A stretch of DNA of 24,340 bases from JBFGCT01 sp041581055 (GTDB taxonomy: Bacteria > Actinomycetota > Acidimicrobiia > Acidimicrobiales > Ilumatobacteraceae), in the NCBI GenBank assembly GCA_041581055.1, contig JBFGCT010000045.1, positions 1 through 24,340 on the forward strand, in the 5' to 3' direction. Shown here one piece after another: positions 1 to 6,833 of this stretch; position 1 is the stretch's first letter, and each line of letters begins with the position of its first letter. The position numbers and the translations under genes are program-made. The notes under the pieces were generated by a model. That model had not been told where the DNA came from, did no database searches, and saw only the letters and a list, made by a program, of their open reading frames with translations.

Positions 1-1
1 C

Positions 2-937
2 GGCGGGTGGGAGGCGGCGACGGTGCGCGTCCTGCCCACGTCGAAGGTCCAGGTCGTCACCGGAACGACGCCCCACGGCCAGGGGCACGAGACCGCGTGG
101 TCGATGATCGCGGCCGAGAAGTTCGGCATCGACCCGGCCGACGTCGACGTGCTGCACTCCGACACCGCGATCGCGCCGCTCGGGCTCGACACCTACGGCT
201 CGCGCTCGCTGCCGGTCGGCGGCGTGGCGATCGACATGGCGTGCGACAAGGTGATCGACAAGGCCAAGCAGATCGCCGCCCACCAGTTGGAGGCCAACGT
301 CGACGACATCGAGTTCACCGGCGGGGTGTTCCGCGTCGCCGGGTCGCCCGACAAGGAGCTGCCGCTGGCGGCGGTCGCCTTCGAGGCGTTCACGGCGCAC
401 AACCTGCCCGACGGGCTCGAACCGAACCTCGAGGCGCAGGTCACCTACGACCCGCCGAACTTCTCGTGGCCGTTCGGCACGCACATGTGCGTGGTCGAGG
501 TCGACACCGAGACCGGCGAGGTCGACCTTCAGCAGTACGTCGCCGTCGACGACTGCGGGAACCAGGTCAACCCGCTGATCGTCGAGGGCCAGGTCCACGG
601 CGGCGTCGTGCAGGGCATCGCCCAGGCGCTGTGGGAGGAGGCCCGCTACGACGACGAGGGCAACCTCCAGTCGTCGACGCTGGCCGAGTACCTGGTCCCG
701 GCGGCGAGCGACGTACCGTCGATCACCCTCGGCGAGAGCTGCACGCCGTCGCCAACCAACGCGATGGGCGTCAAGGGGGTCGGCGAGGCCGGCACGATCG
801 GCGCCGCACCGTGTGTGATGAACGCCGTCGTCGACGCATTGTCGGGGCTCGGCGTGCACGACGTCCAGATGCCAGCAAGTCCGCAGAACGTCTGGAACGC
901 CATCCAGGCCGCTACCAACAACGGAGACAACCAGTGA
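2..937 (+). CDS. coxL: Carbon monoxide dehydrogenase large (molybdopterin) subunit, C-terminal part
   Basis: The open frame enters from the left edge, so only the last 311 residues are present, roughly 40% of the usual ~800-residue subunit. This subunit of the xanthine oxidase family binds the molybdopterin-cytosine dinucleotide cofactor and oxidises the substrate (CO, if this is a true CODH). Visible family motifs are GQGHET about 25 residues in, a cofactor-contacting loop, and KGVGEAGTIGAAP near residue 260, whose Glu in GVGEAG is the conserved active-site base. The VAYRCSFR or AYRGAGR loop that separates form I from form II enzymes lies upstream and is not visible. The TGA overlaps the GTG of coxM, so translation is probably coupled. 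The L-then-M order fits S-L-M clusters, typical of form II or related hydroxylases rather than M-S-L form I; this is inference. Substrate specificity cannot be decided from this fragment. Confidence 0.9.
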   Translation, partial: GGWEAATVRVLPTSKVQVVTGTTPHGQGHETAWSMIAAEKFGIDPADVDVLHSDTAIAPLGLDTYGSRSLPVGGVAIDMACDKVIDKAKQIAAHQLEANVDDIEFTGGVFRVAGSPDKELPLAAVAFEAFTAHNLPDGLEPNLEAQVTYDPPNFSWPFGTHMCVVEVDTETGEVDLQQYVAVDDCGNQVNPLIVEGQVHGGVVQGIAQALWEEARYDDEGNLQSSTLAEYLVPAASDVPSITLGESCTPSPTNAMGVKGVGEAGTIGAAPCVMNAVVDALSGLGVHDVQMPASPQNVWNAIQAATNNGDNQ

Positions 938-1758
938 TCCCCGCAGCTTTCGACTACGTGCGCGCCGAGTCCGCCGAGGAGGCGATCAGCCTGATCGGCC
1001 AGCACGGCGACGACGCCAAGTTCCTCGCCGGCGGGCACAGTCTCGTCCCGCTGATGAAGTTGCGCCTCGCCCAGCCGTCGGTGCTGGTCGACATCGGCCG
1101 GCTCTCGGACCTGTCGTACGTCCGCGACGCCGGCGACCACATCGCGATCGGCGCGATGACGCGCCACATGGACGTCGAGAACTCCTCGGTGCTCCACGAG
1201 CACGCGCCGTTGCTCGCCCACGCGGCGAGCCACGTCGGCGACCCGCAGGTCCGCCATCGCGGCACGATCGGCGGCTCGATCGCCCACGCCGACCCGGCGT
1301 CGGACCTTCCGGCGACGACGCTCGCGCTCGGCGCGACGTACGTCGCACAGGGCCCGAACGGCACGCGCGAGATCGCCGCCGGCGACTTCTACCAGTCGTT
1401 CCTGACATCCGCGCTCGCCGCCGACGAGCTGCTGACCGAGATCCGCGTGCCGAAGATGAACGGCGCCGGCTGGGGCTTCGTCAAGTTCAACCGGCGAGCG
1501 CAGGACTGGGCGATCGTCGGCGTCGCGGCGTGGCGGCGAAACGGCGACTCGGGCGTCGGGCTCGTCAACATGGGCTCGACCCCGGTGCTGGCGACCAGCG
1601 TGTCCGCCGCGCTGGCGGGCGGCGCCTCGATCGAGGACGCCGCCGAGCAGGCCACCGCCGAGGCCGACGCCCAGCCCGACCTCAACGCCAGCGTCGAGTA
1701 CCGCGAGCACCTGGCCCGCGTCCTCACCCGCCGCGCCCTCACCGCCGCCTCGGGCTGA
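934..1758 (+). CDS. coxM: Carbon monoxide dehydrogenase medium (FAD-binding) subunit
   Basis: A 274-residue flavoprotein of the CoxM/CutM family, close to the normal ~280-290. It passes electrons from the two [2Fe-2S] clusters of CoxS to FAD and on to an external acceptor. The two FAD-contact signatures are present: AGGHSLVPLMK at residues 32-42 (family AGGxSL) and TIGGSIAHADP at 111-121 (family TIGGxxA). The C-terminal domain follows from about residue 180. The GTG start at 934 overlaps the coxL stop as GTGA, and the sequence after it (VIPAAFDYVRAES) is the typical beginning of the family. A longer open frame begins much further upstream but is only the read-through of another coxL frame. 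No accessory cox gene follows immediately; the next 300 bp hold a palindromic repeat cluster. Confidence 0.93.
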   Translation: MIPAAFDYVRAESAEEAISLIGQHGDDAKFLAGGHSLVPLMKLRLAQPSVLVDIGRLSDLSYVRDAGDHIAIGAMTRHMDVENSSVLHEHAPLLAHAASHVGDPQVRHRGTIGGSIAHADPASDLPATTLALGATYVAQGPNGTREIAAGDFYQSFLTSALAADELLTEIRVPKMNGAGWGFVKFNRRAQDWAIVGVAAWRRNGDSGVGLVNMGSTPVLATSVSAALAGGASIEDAAEQATAEADAQPDLNASVEYREHLARVLTRRALTAASG

Positions 1759-1784
1759 GCCCGTCTCCCCCGCCGACCTCCACG

Positions 1785-1831
1785 TTTGTGTGACCGAACA
1801 TGTCGACCCCCGCGATATTCGGTCACACAAA
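1785..1831. repeat. 47-bp palindromic element, copy 1
   Basis: A perfect 14-bp inverted repeat, TTTGTGTGACCGAA ... TTCGGTCACACAAA, surrounds a 19-nt centre. It is the first of three copies in the coxM-PAP2 gap. The centre differs from copies 2 and 3 by one base (CCCCCG instead of CCCTCG). It is followed by the same 15-bp spacer, ACACGGCGCTCGGGA, as copy 2. It could fold as a strong hairpin but has no T tract on either strand, so it is not a canonical terminator. Confidence 0.9.
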
Positions 1832-1882
1832 ACACGGCGCTCGGGACCGGCGCGTCCGGTCGCCGTCCCCGCCGCCTCCAAG

Positions 1883-1929
1883 TTTGTGTGACCGAACATG
1901 TCGACCCTCGCGATATTCGGTCACAGAAA
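1883..1929. repeat. 47-bp palindromic element, copy 2
   Basis: Same arms and centre as copy 1. The right arm carries one mismatch (TTCGGTCACAGAAA). It is followed by the shared 15-bp spacer and then directly by copy 3, giving a 62-bp tandem period. A 36-bp GC-rich segment (1847-1882) separates it from the spacer of copy 1, and the bases just before copies 1 and 2 are themselves similar. Confidence 0.9.
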
Positions 1930-1944
1930 ACACGGCGCTCGGGA

Positions 1945-1991
1945 TTTGTGTGACCGAACATGTCGACCCTCGCGATATTCGGTCACACAAA
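1945..1991. repeat. 47-bp palindromic element, copy 3
   Basis: Perfect 14-bp arms. The centre CATGTCGACCCTCGCGATA is identical to copy 2. It ends about 54 bp before the PAP2 -10-like hexamer. The rest of the 1759-2058 gap is GC-rich sequence in which I see no gene. Confidence 0.9.
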
Positions 1992-2044
1992 CGGTCGGCG
2001 AGGGACGCGGGGTGGGGCGGGGTGATCTGATCGGGGACGGCGGG

Positions 2045-2050
2045 TAACGT
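2045..2050 (+). promoter_or_regulatory. Candidate -10 box of a leaderless PAP2 transcript
   Basis: TAACGT lies 8 nt before the ATG at 2059, in the context GTAACGTCG. No Shine-Dalgarno sequence is present. The same arrangement (GTAGCGTCG) precedes the SDR gene and coxD. No convincing -35 box is visible. Confidence 0.3.
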
Positions 2051-2058
2051 CGCGGCCG

Positions 2059-3150
2059 ATGTCGTCGCCGACCGCCGCCGACGCCGCGCCCCTCGGCCGG
2101 CTGCCCTGGACCCGGATCAGGCTCGGGCTGATCGGCGCGTACGCCGTCGGGTACGTGTGGTGGTTCTTCAACCGCGGCGTGATCATCGATCGCATCTCGG
2201 TGCTGCTGTCGGTCGCCCTGTTCCTGGTGATCGCCAGCGTGGGCAAGCCGCCGAGGCACTGGCTGCGAATGGTCGGCGACCTGTCGTTGTTCGTCGCGAT
2301 GTGGATCGCCTACGACGAGAGCCGGGGGGTCGCCGACCGCGTCGGCTTCCCGATCCAGGTCGAGTCGGTGCGCAACCTCGACCGCTGGCTGTTCTTCGGC
2401 GCGGACCCGGTGGTCTGGCTCCAGGACCGGTTCCTCGAACCCGGCGCCGTGCGGTGGTACGACGTCGTCGGCTCGATGGTCTACTACTCGCACTTCATCG
2501 TCCCGCCGGTCACGATCGCCGTCCTCTGGTTCGTCAGCCGCCGCCAATGGGTGCGGTACATGCGGAGGTTCGCCACGCTGCTGTTCGTCGCCTGCGCGCT
2601 GTTCGTCCTCGTGCCGACGGCGCCGCCGTGGATGGCCGCCGGCGGCAAGAACCGGCTCGGACTCGAACTCGACGCGCTGCCCCCGCTGCGGCGGACGACC
2701 GGCAACGGGTGGAGGCACATCGGCCTCGACGGCTTCGTCAAGGCCTGGGACCACGGCCGGGACTGGGCGAACCAGGTCGCCGCCATGCCGTCGCTGCACT
2801 CGTCGTTCGCGCTCTTCGTCGTCGTGTTCTTCTTCCCATGGGTCCGCGACTGGCGGATCCGGGCGGTGATGCTGCTGTACCCGCTGTCGATGGCCGTCGC
2901 GCTCGCCTACTTCGCCGAGCACTACCTCGTCGACGCGTTCGCCGGCTGGGCGATCGTCGGCGGCTCGTTCTGGATGTGGAACCGAATCGAGCGGCGGCTC
3001 GACGAACGCCGGCTGGCCCGGAGCGCCAGCGACGGCGCCGACCGCGACACCGGCGCCGACGGCGACACCGGCAACGACGGCACCCAGGACAACGACGGCG
3101 ACCGGGGCAGCGGCCGGGTGACCGACGAGCTCGCCCCGTCGCGGCTCTGA
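2059..3150 (+). CDS. PAP2-superfamily (AUR1-like) membrane phosphatase/transferase
   Basis: A 363-residue polytopic membrane protein. Hydrophobic segments lie near residues 20-38, 46-62, 72-85, 137-158, 170-187, 248-262, 268-286 and 290-306. Motifs of the inositolphosphotransferase AUR1/PAP2 clan are present: YYSHF (142-146), PTAPPW (186-191), MPSLHSSF (243-250, equivalent to the PSGH box) and H288-x3-D292 in AEHYLVDAFAG. His247 and His288 would be the phosphoryl-transfer histidines. Such enzymes remove or transfer lipid-linked phosphate groups; the substrate here is unknown. The tail beyond about residue 323 is a low-complexity, Asp/Gly/Thr-rich segment that is probably disordered. The start at 2059 is the first ATG before the first membrane segment and has no Shine-Dalgarno sequence. 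The gene converges with the SDR gene, 9 bp apart, and has no evident link to the cox genes. Confidence 0.85.
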   Translation: MSSPTAADAAPLGRLPWTRIRLGLIGAYAVGYVWWFFNRGVIIDRISVLLSVALFLVIASVGKPPRHWLRMVGDLSLFVAMWIAYDESRGVADRVGFPIQVESVRNLDRWLFFGADPVVWLQDRFLEPGAVRWYDVVGSMVYYSHFIVPPVTIAVLWFVSRRQWVRYMRRFATLLFVACALFVLVPTAPPWMAAGGKNRLGLELDALPPLRRTTGNGWRHIGLDGFVKAWDHGRDWANQVAAMPSLHSSFALFVVVFFFPWVRDWRIRAVMLLYPLSMAVALAYFAEHYLVDAFAGWAIVGGSFWMWNRIERRLDERRLARSASDGADRDTGADGDTGNDGTQDNDGDRGSGRVTDELAPSRL

Positions 3151-3159
3151 CGGGCGGCG

Positions 3160-3888
3160 CTACAGCAGCCCGAGGTAGTTGCCGCCGTCGACGTGGAGCT
3201 GCACGCCGGTGGTGAACTTGGCCTGCTCGCCGCACAGGAACGCGACCACGGCGCCGAAGTCGTCGGGATCGCCCATCGACATCGCCGCCCGCTGCTCGTC
3301 GGTGTAGAGCTGCTCGACCCGCGGTGTCTCGTGCAGGCCGGGCTGCACGCTGTTGACCGTGACCCCGTCGGAGGCGACCTCGAGGGCGAGCGTCTTGAGG
3401 AACCCGGTCGCCCCGGCTCGCGCGGTGTTCGACAGGATCAGCGTGGCGATCGGCTGGCGCACCGAGACCGACGTGATCGCGACCACGCGACCCCAGCCGC
3501 GCTCGCGCATCGCGGGCACCGCCGCCTTGCACATCGCGACGACCGACATCAGGTTGAGGTCGAGCGCCGCGGGGTAGGCGTCGACGGGCGTCGACTCGAA
3601 CGTCCCGGGTGGCGGGCCGCCGGCGTTGGTGACCAGGATGTCGACCCCGCCGAGCGCGTCGATCGCCGAGCCGACGAAACGTTCGGCGCCGTCGGGCGTG
3701 CTCACGTCGGCGACGATCGGGACGCACCCGTGCCCGACTCGCTCGGCCGCGGCCCGCAACCGCTGCTCGTCCCGCCCGCAGATGACGACGTGGGCGCCCT
3801 CGGCGGCGAGCGCGGTCGCCGCGCCGAGACCGAGTCCAGACGATCCGGCGGCGACGGCGGCCCGGCGCCCGGCGATTCGGAGGTCCAT
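3160..3888 (-). CDS. SDR-family protein, atypical (FabG-like, NAGGPPPG subfamily)
   Basis: A 242-residue protein with a classical SDR Rossmann fold. It has a nucleotide-binding glycine loop GSSGLGLG (15-22), DV (61-62), NAGGPPPG (88-95), Asn112 and Ser140, and a C-terminal VDGG (233-236). The usual YxxxK active site should begin 13 residues after Ser140. Instead the sequence reads S153-N-T-A-R157, so the catalytic Tyr and Lys are Ser and Arg. The rest of the helix (ARAGATGFLKTLALEVA) aligns well, so this is a replacement rather than a frame error. NAGGPPPG-type relatives are normally annotated as 3-oxoacyl-ACP reductases, but conventional dehydrogenase activity is doubtful here. Start chosen at the ATG opening MDLRIAGRRA; a GGGGAG run abuts it and TAGCGT lies 7 nt upstream. 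The substrate is unknown. Confidence 0.87.
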   Translation of the reverse strand: MDLRIAGRRAAVAAGSSGLGLGAATALAAEGAHVVICGRDEQRLRAAAERVGHGCVPIVADVSTPDGAERFVGSAIDALGGVDILVTNAGGPPPGTFESTPVDAYPAALDLNLMSVVAMCKAAVPAMRERGWGRVVAITSVSVRQPIATLILSNTARAGATGFLKTLALEVASDGVTVNSVQPGLHETPRVEQLYTDEQRAAMSMGDPDDFGAVVAFLCGEQAKFTTGVQLHVDGGNYLGLL

Positions 3889-3895
3889 CTCCCCG

Positions 3896-3901
3896 ACGCT
3901 A
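3896..3901 (-). promoter_or_regulatory. Candidate -10 box of a leaderless SDR transcript
   Basis: Read on the minus strand, TAGCGT lies 7 nt before the SDR ATG, in the same GTAGCGTCG context seen before coxD. No -35 consensus is recognised. Confidence 0.3.
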
Positions 3902-3937
3902 CGCGCTGGTGAGCGCGCGCGGGGAACCGCCCGGCGC

Positions 3938-5758
3938 TCAGGGGCAGCTGAGCACGACGATCGACCGCGGCTCGACCCGGACCGTCGGCCCGGCGCGGGA
4001 CGGCTCGTCGAACCCGCCCGGAAGCGCGGTGTCGATGCAGCGCGTCCACGGGCCGGGCGCGAGCACCTGAAAGGTCAGCGGCTCCCACCACATGTTGACC
4101 ATGGCGTAGAGCCCGTCGAGACTCCACGCGAGCGAGCGCGAGTGCGGCGCGAGGTCGGGGGCCCCGTCGGCGCCGAACCAGGTGACCCGGTTTCCCCACC
4201 ACTCGGGCGAGGACAGCACCGGGTGCCCGGCGCGGAACGCGATCAGCCGCCGGACGAACCCCTCGAGCTCGGCGAACCCGGCGCCGCGCTCCCAGTCGAC
4301 CCACGACGTCTCGTTGTCCTGGTTGTAGGCGTTGTTGTTGCCGCCCTGGGTCCGGCCGAACTCGTCGCCGGCGACGAACATCGGCGTGCCGTGGCTCAGC
4401 GTCAAGAGCGTCATCGCGTTGCGGAGCTGACGCCGCCGGAGCTCGAGCACGGCGTCCGGCGCGCCGCGGTCCCCCTCCCAGCCGCAGTTCCAGGACCGGT
4501 TGTGGTCGGATCCGTCGGCGTTGTCCCACCCGTTGGCCTCGTTGTGCTTGTGGTCGTACGCGACGAGGTCGTACATGGTGAACCCGTCGTGGGCGGTGAT
4601 GAAGTTGACCGTTTGCCCGGGGCGAACGAACAGATCGGGACTGCCTTGGATGCGCTTGATCACGGCGGCGACCATCCCCTCCTCGCCGCGCAACAATCCG
4701 CGCATGTCGTTGCGGAAGCGATCGTTCCACTGCATCCACCGGGCGTCCGGAAAGGCCCGCCCGACCTGGTAGCGGACGGTGTCCCACGGCTCGGCGATCA
4801 GGCGGACGCGGCGCCCCGCGCCCCAGTCGCCGATCGACCGCACGAAGCCGGGGTCGCGGGCGAGCACCGACGCGAGGTCGAAGCGGAATCCGTCGACGCC
4901 GAGGTCGGCGAACCGGTCGAGCGCCGACATGATCAGGGCCTGGGCCGGTGCGGACAGGGCGTCGACGATGTTGCCCGTGCCGGCGTCGTCGACGTACGCC
5001 CCGTCGGCGTGCAGCGCGTAATAGTCGGCGTCGGCGAGCCCGCGCAGGTTGTACGTCGGACCGTCCTCGTCCTCCTCGGTCGTGTGGTTGAACACGACGT
5101 CGAGCCAGATCTCGATGTCGTGACCGTGGGCGGCGGCGACGAGCGAGGCGAGCTCGGCGGCCGCGTCGTCGCCGGCGGCGTACTGGCGGTGGACCGCGCC
5201 GAAGACGAGCGGCATGTACCCCCAGAAGTTGCCCTCGTCGGGGTCGAATTGGTGCACGGGCAGCAGCTCGACCACCGAGACGCCGAGCGCGACCAGCCGC
5301 GGGAGCTCGTCGATCAGCGCCCGGAACGTCCCGGCGTCGGGGCGCGGGCGGCGCTTGGTCAGGCCCCGCACGTGGGCCTCGTACACCACGAGCGGTCGGC
5401 TGGTCGGACGAGGGGAGGCCGGCTCGGGCCACCGGCTGGCGACCGCCAGCGCCGACGTCTCGAACCGGGGCTCGCCACCCGGCCGCGCGTCGTCGCGTCG
5501 GTGGCCGTCCGGGAACCAGACCTCCGTCGCCAGCGGGTCGACGAGCGTGCGCCGACCGTCGAACCGCTCGGCCGGCGGCCCGGCGGCGCGCAGCCCGTAA
5601 CGAACGCCGCGGTCGACCGCCTCCACCCAGTCGACACCGACGCAGCGCAGATCGCGTTCCGCCCCGTCCTCGAAGACGAGCGCCACCCGATCGGCACGGG
5701 GGGCGTACACGCGAACGTCGAAGTCGCCGGCGCCGTCGTGGTTCACGGCGCACATCAT
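3938..5758 (-). CDS. glgX: Glycogen debranching enzyme GlgX (isoamylase-type, GH13)
   Basis: A 606-residue cytosolic enzyme that hydrolyses alpha-1,6 branches of glycogen after phosphorylase trimming. An N-terminal CBM48-like beta domain spans about residues 12-65 and includes RYGLRAAGP at 53-61. The (beta/alpha)8 domain follows with the GH13 regions: DVVFNHT (220-226), GFRFD with nucleophile Asp294 (290-294), AEPWD with acid/base Glu323 (322-326), and FITAHD with Asp391 (386-391). The stretch KHNEANGWDNADGSDHNRSW (404-423) is characteristic of GlgX/TreX rather than other GH13 enzymes. It is somewhat shorter than the usual 650-720, mainly at the N-terminus, but all catalytic parts are present. 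Two adjacent ATGs open the gene; the outer one is taken. It is divergent from coxD across 68 bp, and no trehalose synthesis genes are beside it. Confidence 0.95.
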   Translation of the reverse strand: MMCAVNHDGAGDFDVRVYAPRADRVALVFEDGAERDLRCVGVDWVEAVDRGVRYGLRAAGPPAERFDGRRTLVDPLATEVWFPDGHRRDDARPGGEPRFETSALAVASRWPEPASPRPTSRPLVVYEAHVRGLTKRRPRPDAGTFRALIDELPRLVALGVSVVELLPVHQFDPDEGNFWGYMPLVFGAVHRQYAAGDDAAAELASLVAAAHGHDIEIWLDVVFNHTTEEDEDGPTYNLRGLADADYYALHADGAYVDDAGTGNIVDALSAPAQALIMSALDRFADLGVDGFRFDLASVLARDPGFVRSIGDWGAGRRVRLIAEPWDTVRYQVGRAFPDARWMQWNDRFRNDMRGLLRGEEGMVAAVIKRIQGSPDLFVRPGQTVNFITAHDGFTMYDLVAYDHKHNEANGWDNADGSDHNRSWNCGWEGDRGAPDAVLELRRRQLRNAMTLLTLSHGTPMFVAGDEFGRTQGGNNNAYNQDNETSWVDWERGAGFAELEGFVRRLIAFRAGHPVLSSPEWWGNRVTWFGADGAPDLAPHSRSLAWSLDGLYAMVNMWWEPLTFQVLAPGPWTRCIDTALPGGFDEPSRAGPTVRVEPRSIVVLSCP

Positions 5759-5811
5759 GCCCGGCCGAGCCCGGTTCGCACGCGGATCGGAGCGCGCCCG
5801 CGGCGCTCCGG

Positions 5812-5817
5812 TAGCGT
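5812..5817 (+). promoter_or_regulatory. Candidate -10 box of a leaderless coxD transcript
   Basis: TAGCGT lies 9 nt before the coxD ATG, in the sequence GTAGCGTCG, with no Shine-Dalgarno sequence between. The glgX-coxD intergenic space is only 68 bp, so a coxD promoter must lie here or inside glgX. Confidence 0.3.
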
Positions 5818-5826
5818 CGTCGGGCG

Positions 5827-6735
5827 ATGACCCCGGCCGACGTCGCCAGCGCGCTCTCCCGGCAGAGCTACCTCCCCGACGAGGGGATCGCCACCGCGGT
5901 GTTCCTGGCGATGACCCTGCACCGGCCGCTCTTGCTCGAGGGCGAGGCGGGCGTCGGCAAGACCGAGCTCGCCAAAGCGCTCGCCGCGGCGACCGGCGGC
6001 GAGCTGATCCGCCTGCAGTGTTACGAGGGCATCGACGTGGCCCAGGCCGTGTACGACTGGGACTACGCCAAGCAGCTGCTACACCTGCGGGCCACCGAGG
6101 CGACCGGCGAGTCGCGCAGGATGTCGTCCGACGCGCTCGAGGCCGAGCTGTACAGCGAGCGCTTCCTCCTCAAGCGGGCGGTGCTCCGGGCGATCGAACC
6201 GGTCGACGGTCCGCCGCCGGTGCTGCTGATCGACGAGGTCGACCGGGCCGACGACGAGTTCGAGGCGTACCTCCTCGAGGTGCTGTCCGACTTCCAGGTG
6301 ACCGTCCCCGAGATCGGGCTCTTCGCCGCCGACCGCCCGCCGCTCGTCGTACTCACGTCGAACCGCACCCGCGACGTGCACGACGCGCTGAAGCGCCGCT
6401 GCCTCTACCACTGGGTCGAGCACCCGGGCTTCGAGCGCGAGGTCGCCATCGTCAAGCTGCGCGTGCCGGCGGTCGAGGACGGGCTCGCCCGGCAGGTCGC
6501 CGGCGCGGTGGAGGCGCTGCGCGGGTTGAACCTCTACAAGCCGCCCGGCGTCGCCGAGACGATCGACTGGGCGTCGGCGCTCGGCCGCCTCGGCGCCACC
6601 GAGCTCGACGAACAACTCGTGGTCAACACGTTGGGCACGGTGCTCAAGTACCGCGAGGACCAGCAGCGCCTCGAACAGCACGGCATCGCCGAGATCGTCA
6701 GGCAGGCGTTCGAGAAGGGCCTCTTGCCCGGGTGA
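5827..6735 (+). CDS. coxD: CoxD-type MoxR AAA+ ATPase
   Basis: A 302-residue MoxR-family AAA+ ATPase. Walker A is GEAGVGKTE (39-47), Walker B VLLIDE (132-137) and sensor 1 TSNR (177-180), followed by the arginine-bearing DALKRRCLYHW (186-196). In the characterised Oligotropha system, CoxD works with the VWA protein CoxE in post-translational maturation of the [CuSMoO2] centre of CO dehydrogenase. That role is inferred here from the immediate coxE neighbour and the nearby coxLM. The last 13 residues, IVRQAFEKGLLPG, are duplicated downstream by a 68-bp tandem repeat. The TGA overlaps a GTG (GTGA) that begins the chimeric mini-ORF. The start is the ATG at 5827, giving the normal N-terminus (MTPADVASAL) of this subfamily. 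Confidence 0.9.
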   Translation: MTPADVASALSRQSYLPDEGIATAVFLAMTLHRPLLLEGEAGVGKTELAKALAAATGGELIRLQCYEGIDVAQAVYDWDYAKQLLHLRATEATGESRRMSSDALEAELYSERFLLKRAVLRAIEPVDGPPPVLLIDEVDRADDEFEAYLLEVLSDFQVTVPEIGLFAADRPPLVVLTSNRTRDVHDALKRRCLYHWVEHPGFEREVAIVKLRVPAVEDGLARQVAGAVEALRGLNLYKPPGVAETIDWASALGRLGATELDEQLVVNTLGTVLKYREDQQRLEQHGIAEIVRQAFEKGLLPG

Positions 6736-6833
6736 CCGCGCAGCTGGCCGAGCCGGCCGACATCGTCAGGCAGGCGTTCGAGAAGGGCCTCTTGCCCGGG
6801 TGACCGCGCAGCTGGCCGAGCCGGCCGAGATCG
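6688..6833 (+). repeat. 68-bp tandem duplication across the coxD/coxE junction
   Basis: Two 68-bp units (6688-6755 and 6756-6823) are followed by a partial third start (6824-6833). The decamer GCCGAGATCG occurs at 6688 (coxD end) and 6824 (coxE start). At the centre, 6756, it reads GCCGACATCG. Apart from this one base (6761), the units match over positions 6694-6760 and 6762-6828. The layout is what tandem duplication between two 10-bp microhomologies 68 bp apart would give, followed by one G-to-C change. Because 68 is not a multiple of 3, the duplicated copy ends at its own stop instead of extending coxD. Confidence 0.95.
6732..6803 (+). CDS. Chimeric mini-ORF between coxD and coxE
   Basis: This ORF of 23 codons plus stop was produced by the 68-bp duplication. 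Its first nine codons copy the CoxE N-terminus (MTAQLAEPA) and its last 13 copy the CoxD C-terminus (IVRQAFEKGLLPG). They are joined by one Asp codon where both parents have Glu. Its GTG overlaps the coxD TGA and its own TGA overlaps the coxE GTG, so a ribosome could pass coxD > mini-ORF > coxE through two stop/restart overlaps. It is probably a by-product without function; I record it because it may change CoxD:CoxE stoichiometry. Confidence 0.3.
   Translation: MTAQLAEPADIVRQAFEKGLLPG

Noticed and set aside
1785..1991. CRISPR array
   Set aside because: The repeats are long palindromes with two unequal spacings, one spacer is itself repeated, and no cas gene is present.
3626..5830. Very long plus-strand ORF (734 codons) opposite glgX
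   Set aside because: It is the antisense reading of glgX, which has all GH13 motifs. Its translation is Arg/Val/Glu-rich low complexity, typical of a GC-rich shadow frame.
6694..6828. 68-bp repeat as a pure assembly error
   Set aside because: Not excluded, but the junction base (6761) differs from both flanks and the ends fall on a shared decamer, as expected of a real duplication.
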